DNA of 64,000 nucleotides, from contig CAVVIQ010000013.1 in the NCBI GenBank assembly GCA_963748385.1, positions 289,680 through 353,679 on the forward strand, in the 5' to 3' direction. Below, in pieces: positions 35,172 through 42,526 of the stretch. Position numbers and translations under genes: made by a program. This stretch comes from Rhodoblastus sp963748385 (GTDB taxonomy: Bacteria > Pseudomonadota > Alphaproteobacteria > Rhizobiales > Beijerinckiaceae). Under the pieces are notes generated by a model that saw only the letters and a program-made list of their open reading frames with translations, was not told the DNA's origin and did no database searches. The first letter of the stretch is position 1. Each line of letters begins with the position of its first letter.

Positions 35172-35675
35172 TTAGGACGCGTCGTCCGCCAGCCGGACGA
35201 TGACGTCCACGCCGACGATCTTTTTGCCCCTGGGCGGGACGATCGCGAGCTGTTTGGCGACATCCTCGGGCATGTCGAACAGATCGGCCCCGGCTTCGTC
35301 ATAGAAATGGCAATGCGAGCCGGTCTTGGTGTCGTACCAGACTTTCGAGCCATAGAGCGCGATCTCGCGCACCAGGCCCGCCGCCACGAATTGATGCAAG
35401 GTGTTATAGACCGTGGCCCGCGACAACGGCATGCGCAAGGCCTTGGCCTCGTCGAACAACTGGTCCACCGTGACGTGGCGGTCGCCGCCGACGAAGAGCA
35501 GGCTCGCCAGACTGATGCGCTGGCGGGTTGGACGCAGATCGACGGCGCGGAGTTTCTCGCGCACCAGCCGCGCCAGCGCGCCGTCCTTCCAGTCGAAGGC
35601 CTGGCGCGCCGAGGGGCGCCGCGCCGCTGGCATGTTCCGTTTGTGATGGATCGCGCTCTGCATCGTCCCGCTCAT
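35172..35675 (-). CDS. irr: Irr-type Fur-family regulator
   Basis: 167 residues with the start at ATG 35675; ATG 35663 or 35633 could be the true start. The Fur-family winged helix reads LRPTRQRISLASLLFVGGDR, HVTVDQLFDEAK and SRATVYNTLHQFVAAGLVRE. The second domain has GSKVWYDTKTGSHCHFYDEA and ends VDVIVRLAD, as in the rhizobial iron response regulator Irr. The usual HHH cluster reads HCH here. Irr senses haem/iron status and represses or activates iron genes in alphaproteobacteria. An inverted repeat of the iron-control-element type lies upstream at 35717-35733. Confidence 0.88.
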   Translation of the reverse strand: MSGTMQSAIHHKRNMPAARRPSARQAFDWKDGALARLVREKLRAVDLRPTRQRISLASLLFVGGDRHVTVDQLFDEAKALRMPLSRATVYNTLHQFVAAGLVREIALYGSKVWYDTKTGSHCHFYDEAGADLFDMPEDVAKQLAIVPPRGKKIVGVDVIVRLADDAS

Positions 35676-35716
35676 TCTCCCTGGGATTTTCGGTCGTCCC
35701 GAACATTAGACGAATT

Positions 35717-35733
35717 CTTGGAATGGTTCTAAA
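35717..35733. promoter_or_regulatory. Iron-control-element-like inverted repeat
   Basis: CTTGGAATGGTTCTAAA contains TTGGAA and TTCTAA about three bases, close to the TTTAGAA-N3-TTCTAAA form of Irr/ICE boxes. It is 42 bases upstream of the irr ATG, consistent with autoregulation. One arm position deviates. Confidence 0.5.
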
Positions 35734-35900
35734 CATAATCCAAGTTCGGCGTCAAAGCCTATTCGGCTATGCAAGTCTGGCGCCGGGCCACGACCGAGCG
35801 CCGCGGGCAAAGCGAAGCCTGCGGCGTCAGGTCTCTTGACGGCGGCGGGTTCGGCGACACATAAATCTCCTGAGGCCAAGGGGAGCCCCGCGAGAGAAAT

Positions 35901-36010
35901 CGCATCTTGGGGCTGAGAGGCCGGCGGCGTTTCTTGACGGCCCGGCGACCCTCAGGCGGCTAATCGAGGCCGCCGCACCTGATCCAGTTCGCACTGGCGG
36001 AGGGATGGCG
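35901..36010 (+). ncRNA. TPP riboswitch (thi-box)
   Basis: The leader has the conserved GGGGCTGAGAG segment (35909-35919) and the GCACCTGATCCAGTTCGCAC segment followed by TGGCGGAGGGA (about 35975-36004). A terminal P1 can form between CGCATC and GATGGCG. An extra stem GGCGGC...GCCGCC lies between. These are the hallmarks of the thiamin-pyrophosphate riboswitch. It lies 76 bases before thiO and should repress the thiOSGE operon when TPP is abundant. Confidence 0.93.
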
Positions 36011-36085
36011 CGAAACGAAGCCTGCTTCGCCGACGCGCGTTTTTCCGTCCGGGTTTAAGCCCATGGGGTGGAAAGCGAGGGCAGA

Positions 36086-37129
36086 ATGCGCATTCGCGTC
36101 ATCGGCGCCGGCGCGGCGGGGCTGACCGCCGCCTACGAACTTTTCACCCGCGCTCGGACGGCGGGGCGCGATATCGCCGTTGAAATCGTCGAAAAGAGCG
36201 ACGGCCCCGGAAAGGGCTGCTCCTTTTACGCCGGCGGCATGATCGCGCCCTGGTGCGAGGCCGAATCCACCGAGCCGATCGTCGCCAGTCTCGGCGCCGA
36301 GGCGCTGGATTTCTGGACGAGGGAGGTTCCTCTGGCCGAGCGGCGCGGCAGCGTCGTGGTGGCGCCGGAGCGCGACCGCGCCGAACTGATGCAGTTCTCG
36401 CGGCGCACCTCGCATTTCGTGAGCCTGGACCGCCCCGGCCTCGCGGCGCTGGAGCCCGACCTTGCGGAAAATTTCTCCACCGCGCTTTTTTTCGAGGAAG
36501 AGGCCCATCTGGAGCCGCGCTCGGCGCTCGCCGCTTTGGCGCAAAAGCTGGCCGCCGAACCCGATGTGACGCTGCATTATGGCGTGGACGCCGAGACCCT
36601 CCCGGACAATTGCGACTGGGTGCTGGACTGTCGCGGCTATGCCGCCAAGCCAGACCTCTCCGGCCTGCGCGGCGTCAAGGGTGAGATGATGATTTTGCGC
36701 TCGTCGGACGTGAAACTCGCCCGGCCGGTGCGCATGCTCCATCCGCGCCATCCGGTCTATGTGGTGCCTCGCGCCGACGGGACCTTCATGGTCGGCGCCA
36801 CCATGATCGAGAACGAGGAGCGCGCCCGCGTCACCGCGCGCTCGATCGTCGAACTGGTCAATTCAGCCTTCGCGATCCATCCGGCCTTCGGCGAGGCCGA
36901 AGTGGTGGAGACCGGCTCCGACGTGCGCCCGAGTTTCTGGGACAATCTGCCGCGCATCCGCCGCGAGGGGCGCAGGCTTTATCTGAACGGGCTCTACCGC
37001 CACGGATTCCTGCTGTCGCCGGCGCTCGCCAGCCGCGCGGCGCGGATCGTGCTGGAGGACGGCTATTTTCCGGAGGTCATGGATGAAAATCGTGGTCAAT
37101 GGGGAGACGCGCGACGTGAAGTCGTCTGA
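36086..37129 (+). CDS. thiO: Glycine oxidase ThiO
   Basis: 347 residues from ATG 36086; a GTG six codons earlier is less likely. An FAD-dependent oxidase making dehydroglycine (iminoacetate) for thiazole synthesis. The N-terminal dinucleotide fold is MRIRVIGAGAAGLTAAYEL, followed by EKSDGPGKGCSFYAGGMIAP and the C-terminal RPSFWDNLPRIRREGRRLYL, NGLYRHGFLLSPA. It is the first gene behind the TPP riboswitch and overlaps thiS by 47 bases. Using ThiO rather than ThiH implies an oxygen-dependent route. Confidence 0.93.
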   Translation: MRIRVIGAGAAGLTAAYELFTRARTAGRDIAVEIVEKSDGPGKGCSFYAGGMIAPWCEAESTEPIVASLGAEALDFWTREVPLAERRGSVVVAPERDRAELMQFSRRTSHFVSLDRPGLAALEPDLAENFSTALFFEEEAHLEPRSALAALAQKLAAEPDVTLHYGVDAETLPDNCDWVLDCRGYAAKPDLSGLRGVKGEMMILRSSDVKLARPVRMLHPRHPVYVVPRADGTFMVGATMIENEERARVTARSIVELVNSAFAIHPAFGEAEVVETGSDVRPSFWDNLPRIRREGRRLYLNGLYRHGFLLSPALASRAARIVLEDGYFPEVMDENRGQWGDARREVV

Positions 37130-37280
37130 TCTCGCCGCACTGATCGAGGAACTCGACTTTTCGCGCCAATATGTCGCGACCGCCGTCAACGAAACCTTCG
37201 TGCGCGCCAAGGAGCGCCGGTCGCGCCGCCTTTCCGAGGGCGACAAGGTCGAAATCCTGACCCCGCGCCAAGGCGGCTGA
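37083..37280 (+). CDS. thiS: Sulfur-carrier protein ThiS
   Basis: 65 residues with the ubiquitin-like ThiS fold (MKIVVNGETRDVKSSDLAAL, VATAVNETFVRA) and the required C-terminal GlyGly (PRQGG), where the thiocarboxylate is formed. It donates sulfur to ThiG. It starts within the end of thiO and precedes thiG by 16 bases. No ThiF/MoeB-type adenylating enzyme is in the window. Confidence 0.95.
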   Translation: MKIVVNGETRDVKSSDLAALIEELDFSRQYVATAVNETFVRAKERRSRRLSEGDKVEILTPRQGG

Positions 37281-37296
37281 GTGAGGAGGCTGAGCC

Positions 37297-38076
37297 TTGA
37301 ACGATCCCCTTCGCCTTTACGACGTGGAGCTGACCTCGCGTCTGCTGGTCGGCACCGCGCAATATCCCTCGCCGGCGATCCTCGCCGAGGCGCTCGCCGC
37401 CTCGCGCGCGGAGATCGTGACGGTTTCGCTGCGCCGCGAGGCCGGCGGCGGCCGCGCGGGCCAGAGCTTTTGGGGTCTGATCCGTTCGCTGGGCCTGAAG
37501 GTCCTGCCCAATACGGCGGGCTGCCGCACGGTGAAGGAGGCGGTGACCACCGCCCAGATGGCGCGCGAGCTTTTCGGGACCGACTGGATCAAGCTGGAAG
37601 TGATCGGCGACGAGGACCTTTTGGCGCCGGACGTTTTCGGTCTGGTCGAGGCGGCGCGCATCCTCTCCGATGAAGGTTTCAACGTCTTTCCCTATACGAC
37701 CGACGATCTGAAGGTCGCCGAAAAGCTGCTCGACGCCGGCTGCAAGGTGCTGATGCCCTGGGGCGCGCCGATCGGCTCGGGCAAGGGCCTGAATAATATC
37801 TTCGCCCTGCGGGCGATGCGCGCCCGTTTCCCCGACACGCCTCTGGTGATCGACGCCGGGCTCGGCGCGCCGTCCCAGGCGGCGCAAGCCTTCGAGCTGG
37901 GCTATGACGCGGTGCTGCTCAATACGGCCATCGCGCGCGCCGGCGATCCCGTCGCCATGGCCAAGGCCTTCGCCGGCGCCTGCGAGGCGGGCCGCGCCGC
38001 GTTCCTGGCCCAGCCGATCGAGCCGCGCGACATGGCCGCGCCCTCGACGCCGGTGATCGGCCGGGCTTTTTCATGA
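37297..38076 (+). CDS. thiG: Thiazole synthase ThiG
   Basis: 259 residues from TTG 37297, preceded by GGAGG at a good distance; no ATG fits the N-terminus (MNDPLRLYDVELTSRLLVGT). The TIM-barrel motifs include WIKLEVIGD with the Schiff-base Lys, VLMPWGAPIGSGKGLNN and IDAGLGAPSQAAQAFELGYD, then VLLNTAIARAGDPVAMA. It joins dehydroglycine, deoxyxylulose 5-phosphate and ThiS sulfur to form the thiazole. The stop overlaps the thiE ATG. Confidence 0.96.
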   Translation: MNDPLRLYDVELTSRLLVGTAQYPSPAILAEALAASRAEIVTVSLRREAGGGRAGQSFWGLIRSLGLKVLPNTAGCRTVKEAVTTAQMARELFGTDWIKLEVIGDEDLLAPDVFGLVEAARILSDEGFNVFPYTTDDLKVAEKLLDAGCKVLMPWGAPIGSGKGLNNIFALRAMRARFPDTPLVIDAGLGAPSQAAQAFELGYDAVLLNTAIARAGDPVAMAKAFAGACEAGRAAFLAQPIEPRDMAAPSTPVIGRAFS

Positions 38077-38684
38077 GTCTCGACCCGTTCTACCTGATCG
38101 TCGATCACGTCGACTGGCTGCGCCGACTGCTGCCCTGCGGCGTGAAACTCGTGCAGTTGCGGGTGAAGAACGCGGAAAGAAACGACTTGCGCGCCCAGAT
38201 CGCGCAGGCCCGCGATCTGTGCCGCGATTTTGGCGCGCGATTGATCGTCAACGATTACTGGCGGCTCGCCCTGGAGCTTGACTGCGATTTCGTCCATCTC
38301 GGCCAGGAAGATCTGGTTGACGCCGATATCGCCGCGCTCAAGCGCGCGGGCGTAAAGCTTGGCGTCTCGACCCACGATGAGGCCGAACTGCAAAAAGCGC
38401 TGGCCGCCGCGCCCGATTATGTCGCGCTCGGGCCGATCTTCCCGACGATTTTGAAGAAAATGCCCTGGGCGCCGCAGGGCCTGGAAAAGATCGGCCTGTG
38501 GAAACAGAAGATCGGCGCCCTGCCGCTGGTCGCCATCGGCGGCCTGACGCCCGAGCGCGCGGTCGAGGCCCTGAAAGCCGGCGCCCAAAGCGCGGCGGTG
38601 GTCACCGACGTCACGCTGAATCCCGACCCGGAGGCCCGCGCGCACGAATGGCTCGCGGCGACGCGGGTTTTTGCCGAGCCGTGA
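38073..38684 (+). CDS. thiE: Thiamin-phosphate synthase ThiE
   Basis: 203 residues, coupled to thiG by an ATGA overlap. Motifs of the TIM-barrel thiamin-phosphate pyrophosphorylase are CGVKLVQLRVKN, ARLIVNDYWRLALELDCDFV, HLGQEDL, and VALGPIFPTILKK, LPLVAIGGLTPE. It condenses the pyrimidine and thiazole moieties. The Asn-Asp of LIVNDYW and the usual substrate-loop residues are present. The last gene of the riboswitch operon; a glycosyltransferase gene converges on it 8 bases later. Confidence 0.93.
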   Translation: MSLDPFYLIVDHVDWLRRLLPCGVKLVQLRVKNAERNDLRAQIAQARDLCRDFGARLIVNDYWRLALELDCDFVHLGQEDLVDADIAALKRAGVKLGVSTHDEAELQKALAAAPDYVALGPIFPTILKKMPWAPQGLEKIGLWKQKIGALPLVAIGGLTPERAVEALKAGAQSAAVVTDVTLNPDPEARAHEWLAATRVFAEP

Positions 38685-38691
38685 GGCGAAA

Positions 38692-40362
38692 TCAATTCGG
38701 CGCGGCGTTTTTGCTCGCCTCTCTGACGCTCCCCGGAACCGGAACGTCCGACGCCAGCGCGAGCGCGGCGTCGACCCTGGCTTCGCTGGCATAGGCGCGG
38801 ATGAAATCGAGGCCGGCGGCGGCGGTTTCGCGGTGGAGTTTTTCGTCGCTGTGGAGCGCGACGATCGCCTCCGCCATGTCCAGGAGTTTGGTGTGGACAA
38901 ATCGCGCCAGAGCAGGCGGGAGATCGAGTCCCTCCGCCGCGACCGGCGTGCAGACGCAGGGCGCGCCGGCGGCAAGACTGTCGAGCACGACGCCCCTGAT
39001 CCCGGCGCCGAAAGCCAGCGCCGCGACGGTGAGGCGCACGCGACCGAAAACTTCGCTCGCGTCGGCGACCGCGCCGAGGACGCGGACCCTTTCGCCCGCC
39101 AGTTCGCGCAGCGAGTCCGGCGTTTCGCTTCCCGCCAGCGTGCAGGTGATGGACGGGTCCTTCGCCCAGACCGCCGGCATGATCGTTCCGACCAGCAGAC
39201 GCGCGGCGTCCACATTCGGTTTTTCGGCGAAATGGGCGAGGAAGCCGATCCCGTTGCGCTGCGAAAAGCTTGCGGCGGAGGCATTGGCGGCGATATGCCA
39301 CGGCGCGACGACGATTCTTTTGGCCGGCAGCGCCCGCTGCAGAATGTCTCTTTCGACCGGTGAATGGGTGACGACGGCGTCGGCCTGGGCGGCGCACCAG
39401 AATTCCTGTTGCTTCAGCCATTCGCTGTGGCGCGCCAGATCGTCGCGCTTCTCCACCGCCGCCTCGCGCGCCGCCTGCAGGCTGTGGAGATGGGCGAGGC
39501 TGTATATGATCCGGGCGCGCGGCTGGAGTTTGCGCGCCAGTGGAAGATAGCAGGAGGCGTTGGACAGGCCGCGCAGATAGACCAGCCGATAGGCGTCGCG
39601 CTGCCGGTCGAGCAGTTCCTCCACCGAATTGACCCAGGACCTGGCGTGGTAGGTCACCCCCAGAACCTCCAGCGCCGCCAAATTGGCGTCCCTTTGGCCG
39701 CGCATGTCGGCGGGCGCGAAATGCACGTCGAAGCCAAGTCTTTGCAGGGACAGCATATGCGAAACGATGGCTTTCGACCCCGCGTCGCGGTTGAGGTCCG
39801 GCGTCCGGTCGTCGATCACCAGCGCCAGGGCGTGTGAATCGGGCGCAGGCTCGCCTATGGGCGCGCGAACCGCCTCCTGCCATTGCAGGCGCCACCGCGC
39901 CTCGCGCTCGGCGAGGCCGCTGCGCTTGCGGTTATAGGCGCTTTTCAGCTTTTCGGTCTGCTCCGCCAAAAAGGCCATGCGCCTGTCGAAATCCTCGTCC
40001 GTCTCGGCGGCGGCGAGGATGCGGGCCAGTTCATCGGCCACGGCCTGATCGAAAGCCAAGGGCGTTTCGACGATTTTTGGGGAGCCGGGCAGGACGGCGC
40101 CGTCCTCTTCGCGCCGGACTTCGATCGCATGGCTTTCGCCGCCCGGCAGGCGCTTCTGGAACTGGACGCTGAAGGCGTGCTTGCCGTCGCCGATCCCCGC
40201 CGCGAGCAGATCGCGGCGCAAGCGGTTGGCGAGGCAGCGCCCCACCACCGCGCCATTGGCCAGGACGATGAGGCTGACCGGCGCATCGGGCCGCTCTGGA
40301 TCCCAGGCCCAGCCCTCGACGGCGGTTCCGGAGACTAAGTCTATGCTGCCGCGAAGCGCCAT
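38692..40362 (-). CDS. Glycosyltransferase with N-terminal beta-domain
   Basis: 556 residues. Residues about 1-105 form a beta-rich domain (IDLVSGTAVEGWAWDPERPD, APVSLIVLANGAVVG, HAIEVRREEDGAVL) that also occurs at the C-terminus of the adjacent Hint protein. A coiled-coil stretch (110-170) links to a GT-B glycosyltransferase fold: LGFDVHFAPADMRGQRDANL, RARIIYSLAHLHSLQAAREA, then FLAHFAEKPNVDAARLL and the nucleotide-sugar region GIRGVVLDSLAAGAPCVCTP, VAAEGLDL. It has the look of family GT4. It starts 24 bases after the Hint gene on the same strand. It may modify the repeat protein or its glycan (inference). Confidence 0.85.
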   Translation of the reverse strand: MALRGSIDLVSGTAVEGWAWDPERPDAPVSLIVLANGAVVGRCLANRLRRDLLAAGIGDGKHAFSVQFQKRLPGGESHAIEVRREEDGAVLPGSPKIVETPLAFDQAVADELARILAAAETDEDFDRRMAFLAEQTEKLKSAYNRKRSGLAEREARWRLQWQEAVRAPIGEPAPDSHALALVIDDRTPDLNRDAGSKAIVSHMLSLQRLGFDVHFAPADMRGQRDANLAALEVLGVTYHARSWVNSVEELLDRQRDAYRLVYLRGLSNASCYLPLARKLQPRARIIYSLAHLHSLQAAREAAVEKRDDLARHSEWLKQQEFWCAAQADAVVTHSPVERDILQRALPAKRIVVAPWHIAANASAASFSQRNGIGFLAHFAEKPNVDAARLLVGTIMPAVWAKDPSITCTLAGSETPDSLRELAGERVRVLGAVADASEVFGRVRLTVAALAFGAGIRGVVLDSLAAGAPCVCTPVAAEGLDLPPALARFVHTKLLDMAEAIVALHSDEKLHRETAAAGLDFIRAYASEARVDAALALASDVPVPGSVREASKNAAPN

Positions 40363-40386
40363 GACCCGTCCGTTCGTTCGCCGCGC

Positions 40387-42438
40387 TCAGGCCGCCGCGT
40401 CTTGAGCGGCGCGGAACAGGCGGTTTGCGAAAAGCGCGCCATCGGCCGAACGCCGCAGTTCGATTTCATGCGGACGTGACGGATCGAGCGGCGCGGCGAA
40501 GCGGAAGGCGAAGCCCCGTCCGCCCTGTGGCCTTGCGGCGTCCGCATAGGCGTAGCCGGCGAATTCGCCGTCGACCAGCACGTCGAGGCACACCGGCGCG
40601 TCGGGGAAAGCCGCGTTGCGCGCCCAGCCGGACACGCCCTCAGGATCGCACTGTTCGACCTCGCCGAAAAGCGCGCCGAAATCGGTTGCGGCCGGATAAT
40701 CGAGGCCGGCGCGTTCCGCGAGGCGCCGCCGGACGCGGTCGAGGGCAAAACCATCTTCGACGCGCGGCGCGCAATAGACGATCTCCTTCGGCCGCGCCTC
40801 GGGATAGAGTTGCTTGAACTCGTGGGCGTTCTGGAACATGCCGCGGCTGTCGTCGTCGACAAAGCTTTCGGAAAAGGCGCCTTCGGCGATCAGCACGTCA
40901 TGGCTTGCCAGTTCGATGTGGAAATAATGGATGTCGTCTTCAGGTTTTTCCCGGACGATGGTCGCGCCATTGACCAGATGCTTGGCCGAAATCAGCACGC
41001 CGTCGAGGAACATGGCGTGTTCGGGCGAGACGAGAAGGTCGCGCCGCGGAACGCCGTCCGCGAGCGAGCCCACCTTGAAGCGGATGGGGAGAAGATCGGG
41101 GTTGGCGCCGGCGAAACGCGGCGAATAGGCGCGGGTTCCGATCCAGACGATTTCGCGCAAGGCGCCCGAGGCGGTCACGACAGAATCGCCGATCTTCAGA
41201 TCCTCCACCGCGATCTCGCCGTTCGCGGTGGCGATCAGCGTCCCGGCGCAATAGCAGGCGCAGGTGATCTGATCGGTCGAACCGCTTTCGTTTAAATGGA
41301 ACTGATTCTGGTTGTAGGCTCCATCCAGCGTCAAGGTCTCGAGGACATGATTACTCGCGTCCTCGACCTTCAGCGTTCCCTGGGCCGCGGTGTCCTGGGT
41401 CCAGACGACATGGTCCCCGGCCTTGCCCGAATCCGTGACCTTGATGACGTCGCTGGTCGAAGCCGTGCCGCCCGTGCCGTAAAAACCGGAGATCGGGGCC
41501 GACAGCGTCGAGCCGGAGCCATCGCCGGTGAGGTCGAGCGTTCCCCAGTTGATGTCCGCAGAAAAGTCGATTGGCCCAGTCGAGACCGAGGCGCCCTGTT
41601 CGAGCTTGAGCGTGCCGCCATCGATCACGGGAGCGTTGGCGACGCCGCCGGATTGGACATCCTCCAGGCCGCCGCTGTCGATAATCGTGTCGGTCGCCGT
41701 GCCCCCGGAAGCGACGTACTCGGAGCCGCCGCTGAGCGTCGTGCTTGTGGCGTAGCCGATTCCCCCCGAGCCGTCGCCGACGTACTGAATGCCGTAGCTG
41801 CCGATCGTCGTGCCGGTGGCGTACCCTGTCCCGTCATAATCGCCGACGTACTGAATGCCGCCGTTCAGCATCGTCGTGTCCGTCGCGTACCCGGTCCCGC
41901 CGCCTTCGCCGACGTACTGAAAGCCGCCGGCGTGGATCGTCGTGCTCGTCGCATACCCGGTCGCCCCCGAGCCGACGCCGACTTCCTGATAGCCGCCGCT
42001 GTCGATCGTCGTGCTCGTCGCATACCCGGTCGCCCCCGAGCCGACGCCGACTAACTGATAGCCGGCGCCCTGGTCAGCGGGATCAGGACCGCCACCGTGG
42101 CTGATCGTCGTGCCCGTCGCATACCCGGTCCCGGAGTTATAGCCCACATACTGGTAGCCGCTGTCGATCGTCGTGCTCGTCGCGTAGCCGGTCCCGCCGC
42201 TCTCGCCGACGTCCTGTTCGCCTTCGTAGTCGATCGTCGCGCCTGTCGCCGTCCCGGTCCCGTAGTCATCGCCGACGTACTGAGTGCCGCCCCAGATCGC
42301 GGTGTCGGTGGCGTACCCTGTCCCGTAAAAATAGCCGACGTACTGCTGACCGCCCGACCCGATGGTGGTGCCGCTGTCGCTGCCGGAATTGCCCGGGCCA
42401 GATCCGACATATTCCGTCGTGTTGAGATATCCGCTCAT
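40387..42438 (-). CDS. AIDA/SAAT-type repeat protein with Hint domain
   Basis: 683 residues, ATG with AGGA about 8 bases upstream. Residues about 10-255 are some ten repeats of about 20 residues of the form GG.QYVG...GTGYAT.TTI, like the strand-loop-strand repeats of AIDA-I and TibA that are O-heptosylated. After a Gly/Thr-rich region comes a Hint_2-like domain (about 390-560): CYCAGTLIATANGEIAVEDL, IGDSVVTASGALREIVWIG, LLVSPEHAMFLDGVLISAKH. The C-terminal 95 residues (EGVSGWARNAAFPDAPVCLD, RPHEIELRRSADGALFANRL) match the N-terminal domain of the glycosyltransferase downstream. There is no Sec signal peptide and no autotransporter beta-barrel, so secretion by a type I system is likely (inference). 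Confidence 0.88.
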   Translation of the reverse strand: MSGYLNTTEYVGSGPGNSGSDSGTTIGSGGQQYVGYFYGTGYATDTAIWGGTQYVGDDYGTGTATGATIDYEGEQDVGESGGTGYATSTTIDSGYQYVGYNSGTGYATGTTISHGGGPDPADQGAGYQLVGVGSGATGYATSTTIDSGGYQEVGVGSGATGYATSTTIHAGGFQYVGEGGGTGYATDTTMLNGGIQYVGDYDGTGYATGTTIGSYGIQYVGDGSGGIGYATSTTLSGGSEYVASGGTATDTIIDSGGLEDVQSGGVANAPVIDGGTLKLEQGASVSTGPIDFSADINWGTLDLTGDGSGSTLSAPISGFYGTGGTASTSDVIKVTDSGKAGDHVVWTQDTAAQGTLKVEDASNHVLETLTLDGAYNQNQFHLNESGSTDQITCACYCAGTLIATANGEIAVEDLKIGDSVVTASGALREIVWIGTRAYSPRFAGANPDLLPIRFKVGSLADGVPRRDLLVSPEHAMFLDGVLISAKHLVNGATIVREKPEDDIHYFHIELASHDVLIAEGAFSESFVDDDSRGMFQNAHEFKQLYPEARPKEIVYCAPRVEDGFALDRVRRRLAERAGLDYPAATDFGALFGEVEQCDPEGVSGWARNAAFPDAPVCLDVLVDGEFAGYAYADAARPQGGRGFAFRFAAPLDPSRPHEIELRRSADGALFANRLFRAAQDAAA
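41680..42420 (-). repeat. Tandem coding repeats of about 60 bp
   Basis: At DNA level, units such as GTCGTGCTCGTCGCATACCC and GCCGACGTACTG recur roughly every 60-66 bases through this stretch. Each encodes one QYVG...GYAT.TTI unit. Some neighbouring copies (around 41937-42065) are almost identical, showing recent duplication or gene conversion. Confidence 0.9.
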
Positions 42439-42526
42439 CGTTTCTGTCCTGGTTCAAAGCGTCAGCCGACGCCATCATCGTTCCATTCGCGTCCCCCCGC
42501 CGCCATGCCGCGGCCCGGGGCATTGC

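Noticed and set aside
41680..42420. CRISPR array
   Set aside because: The regular repeats are in frame in a coding region and encode strand-loop-strand units; spacers are not unique unrelated sequences and no cas genes are present.
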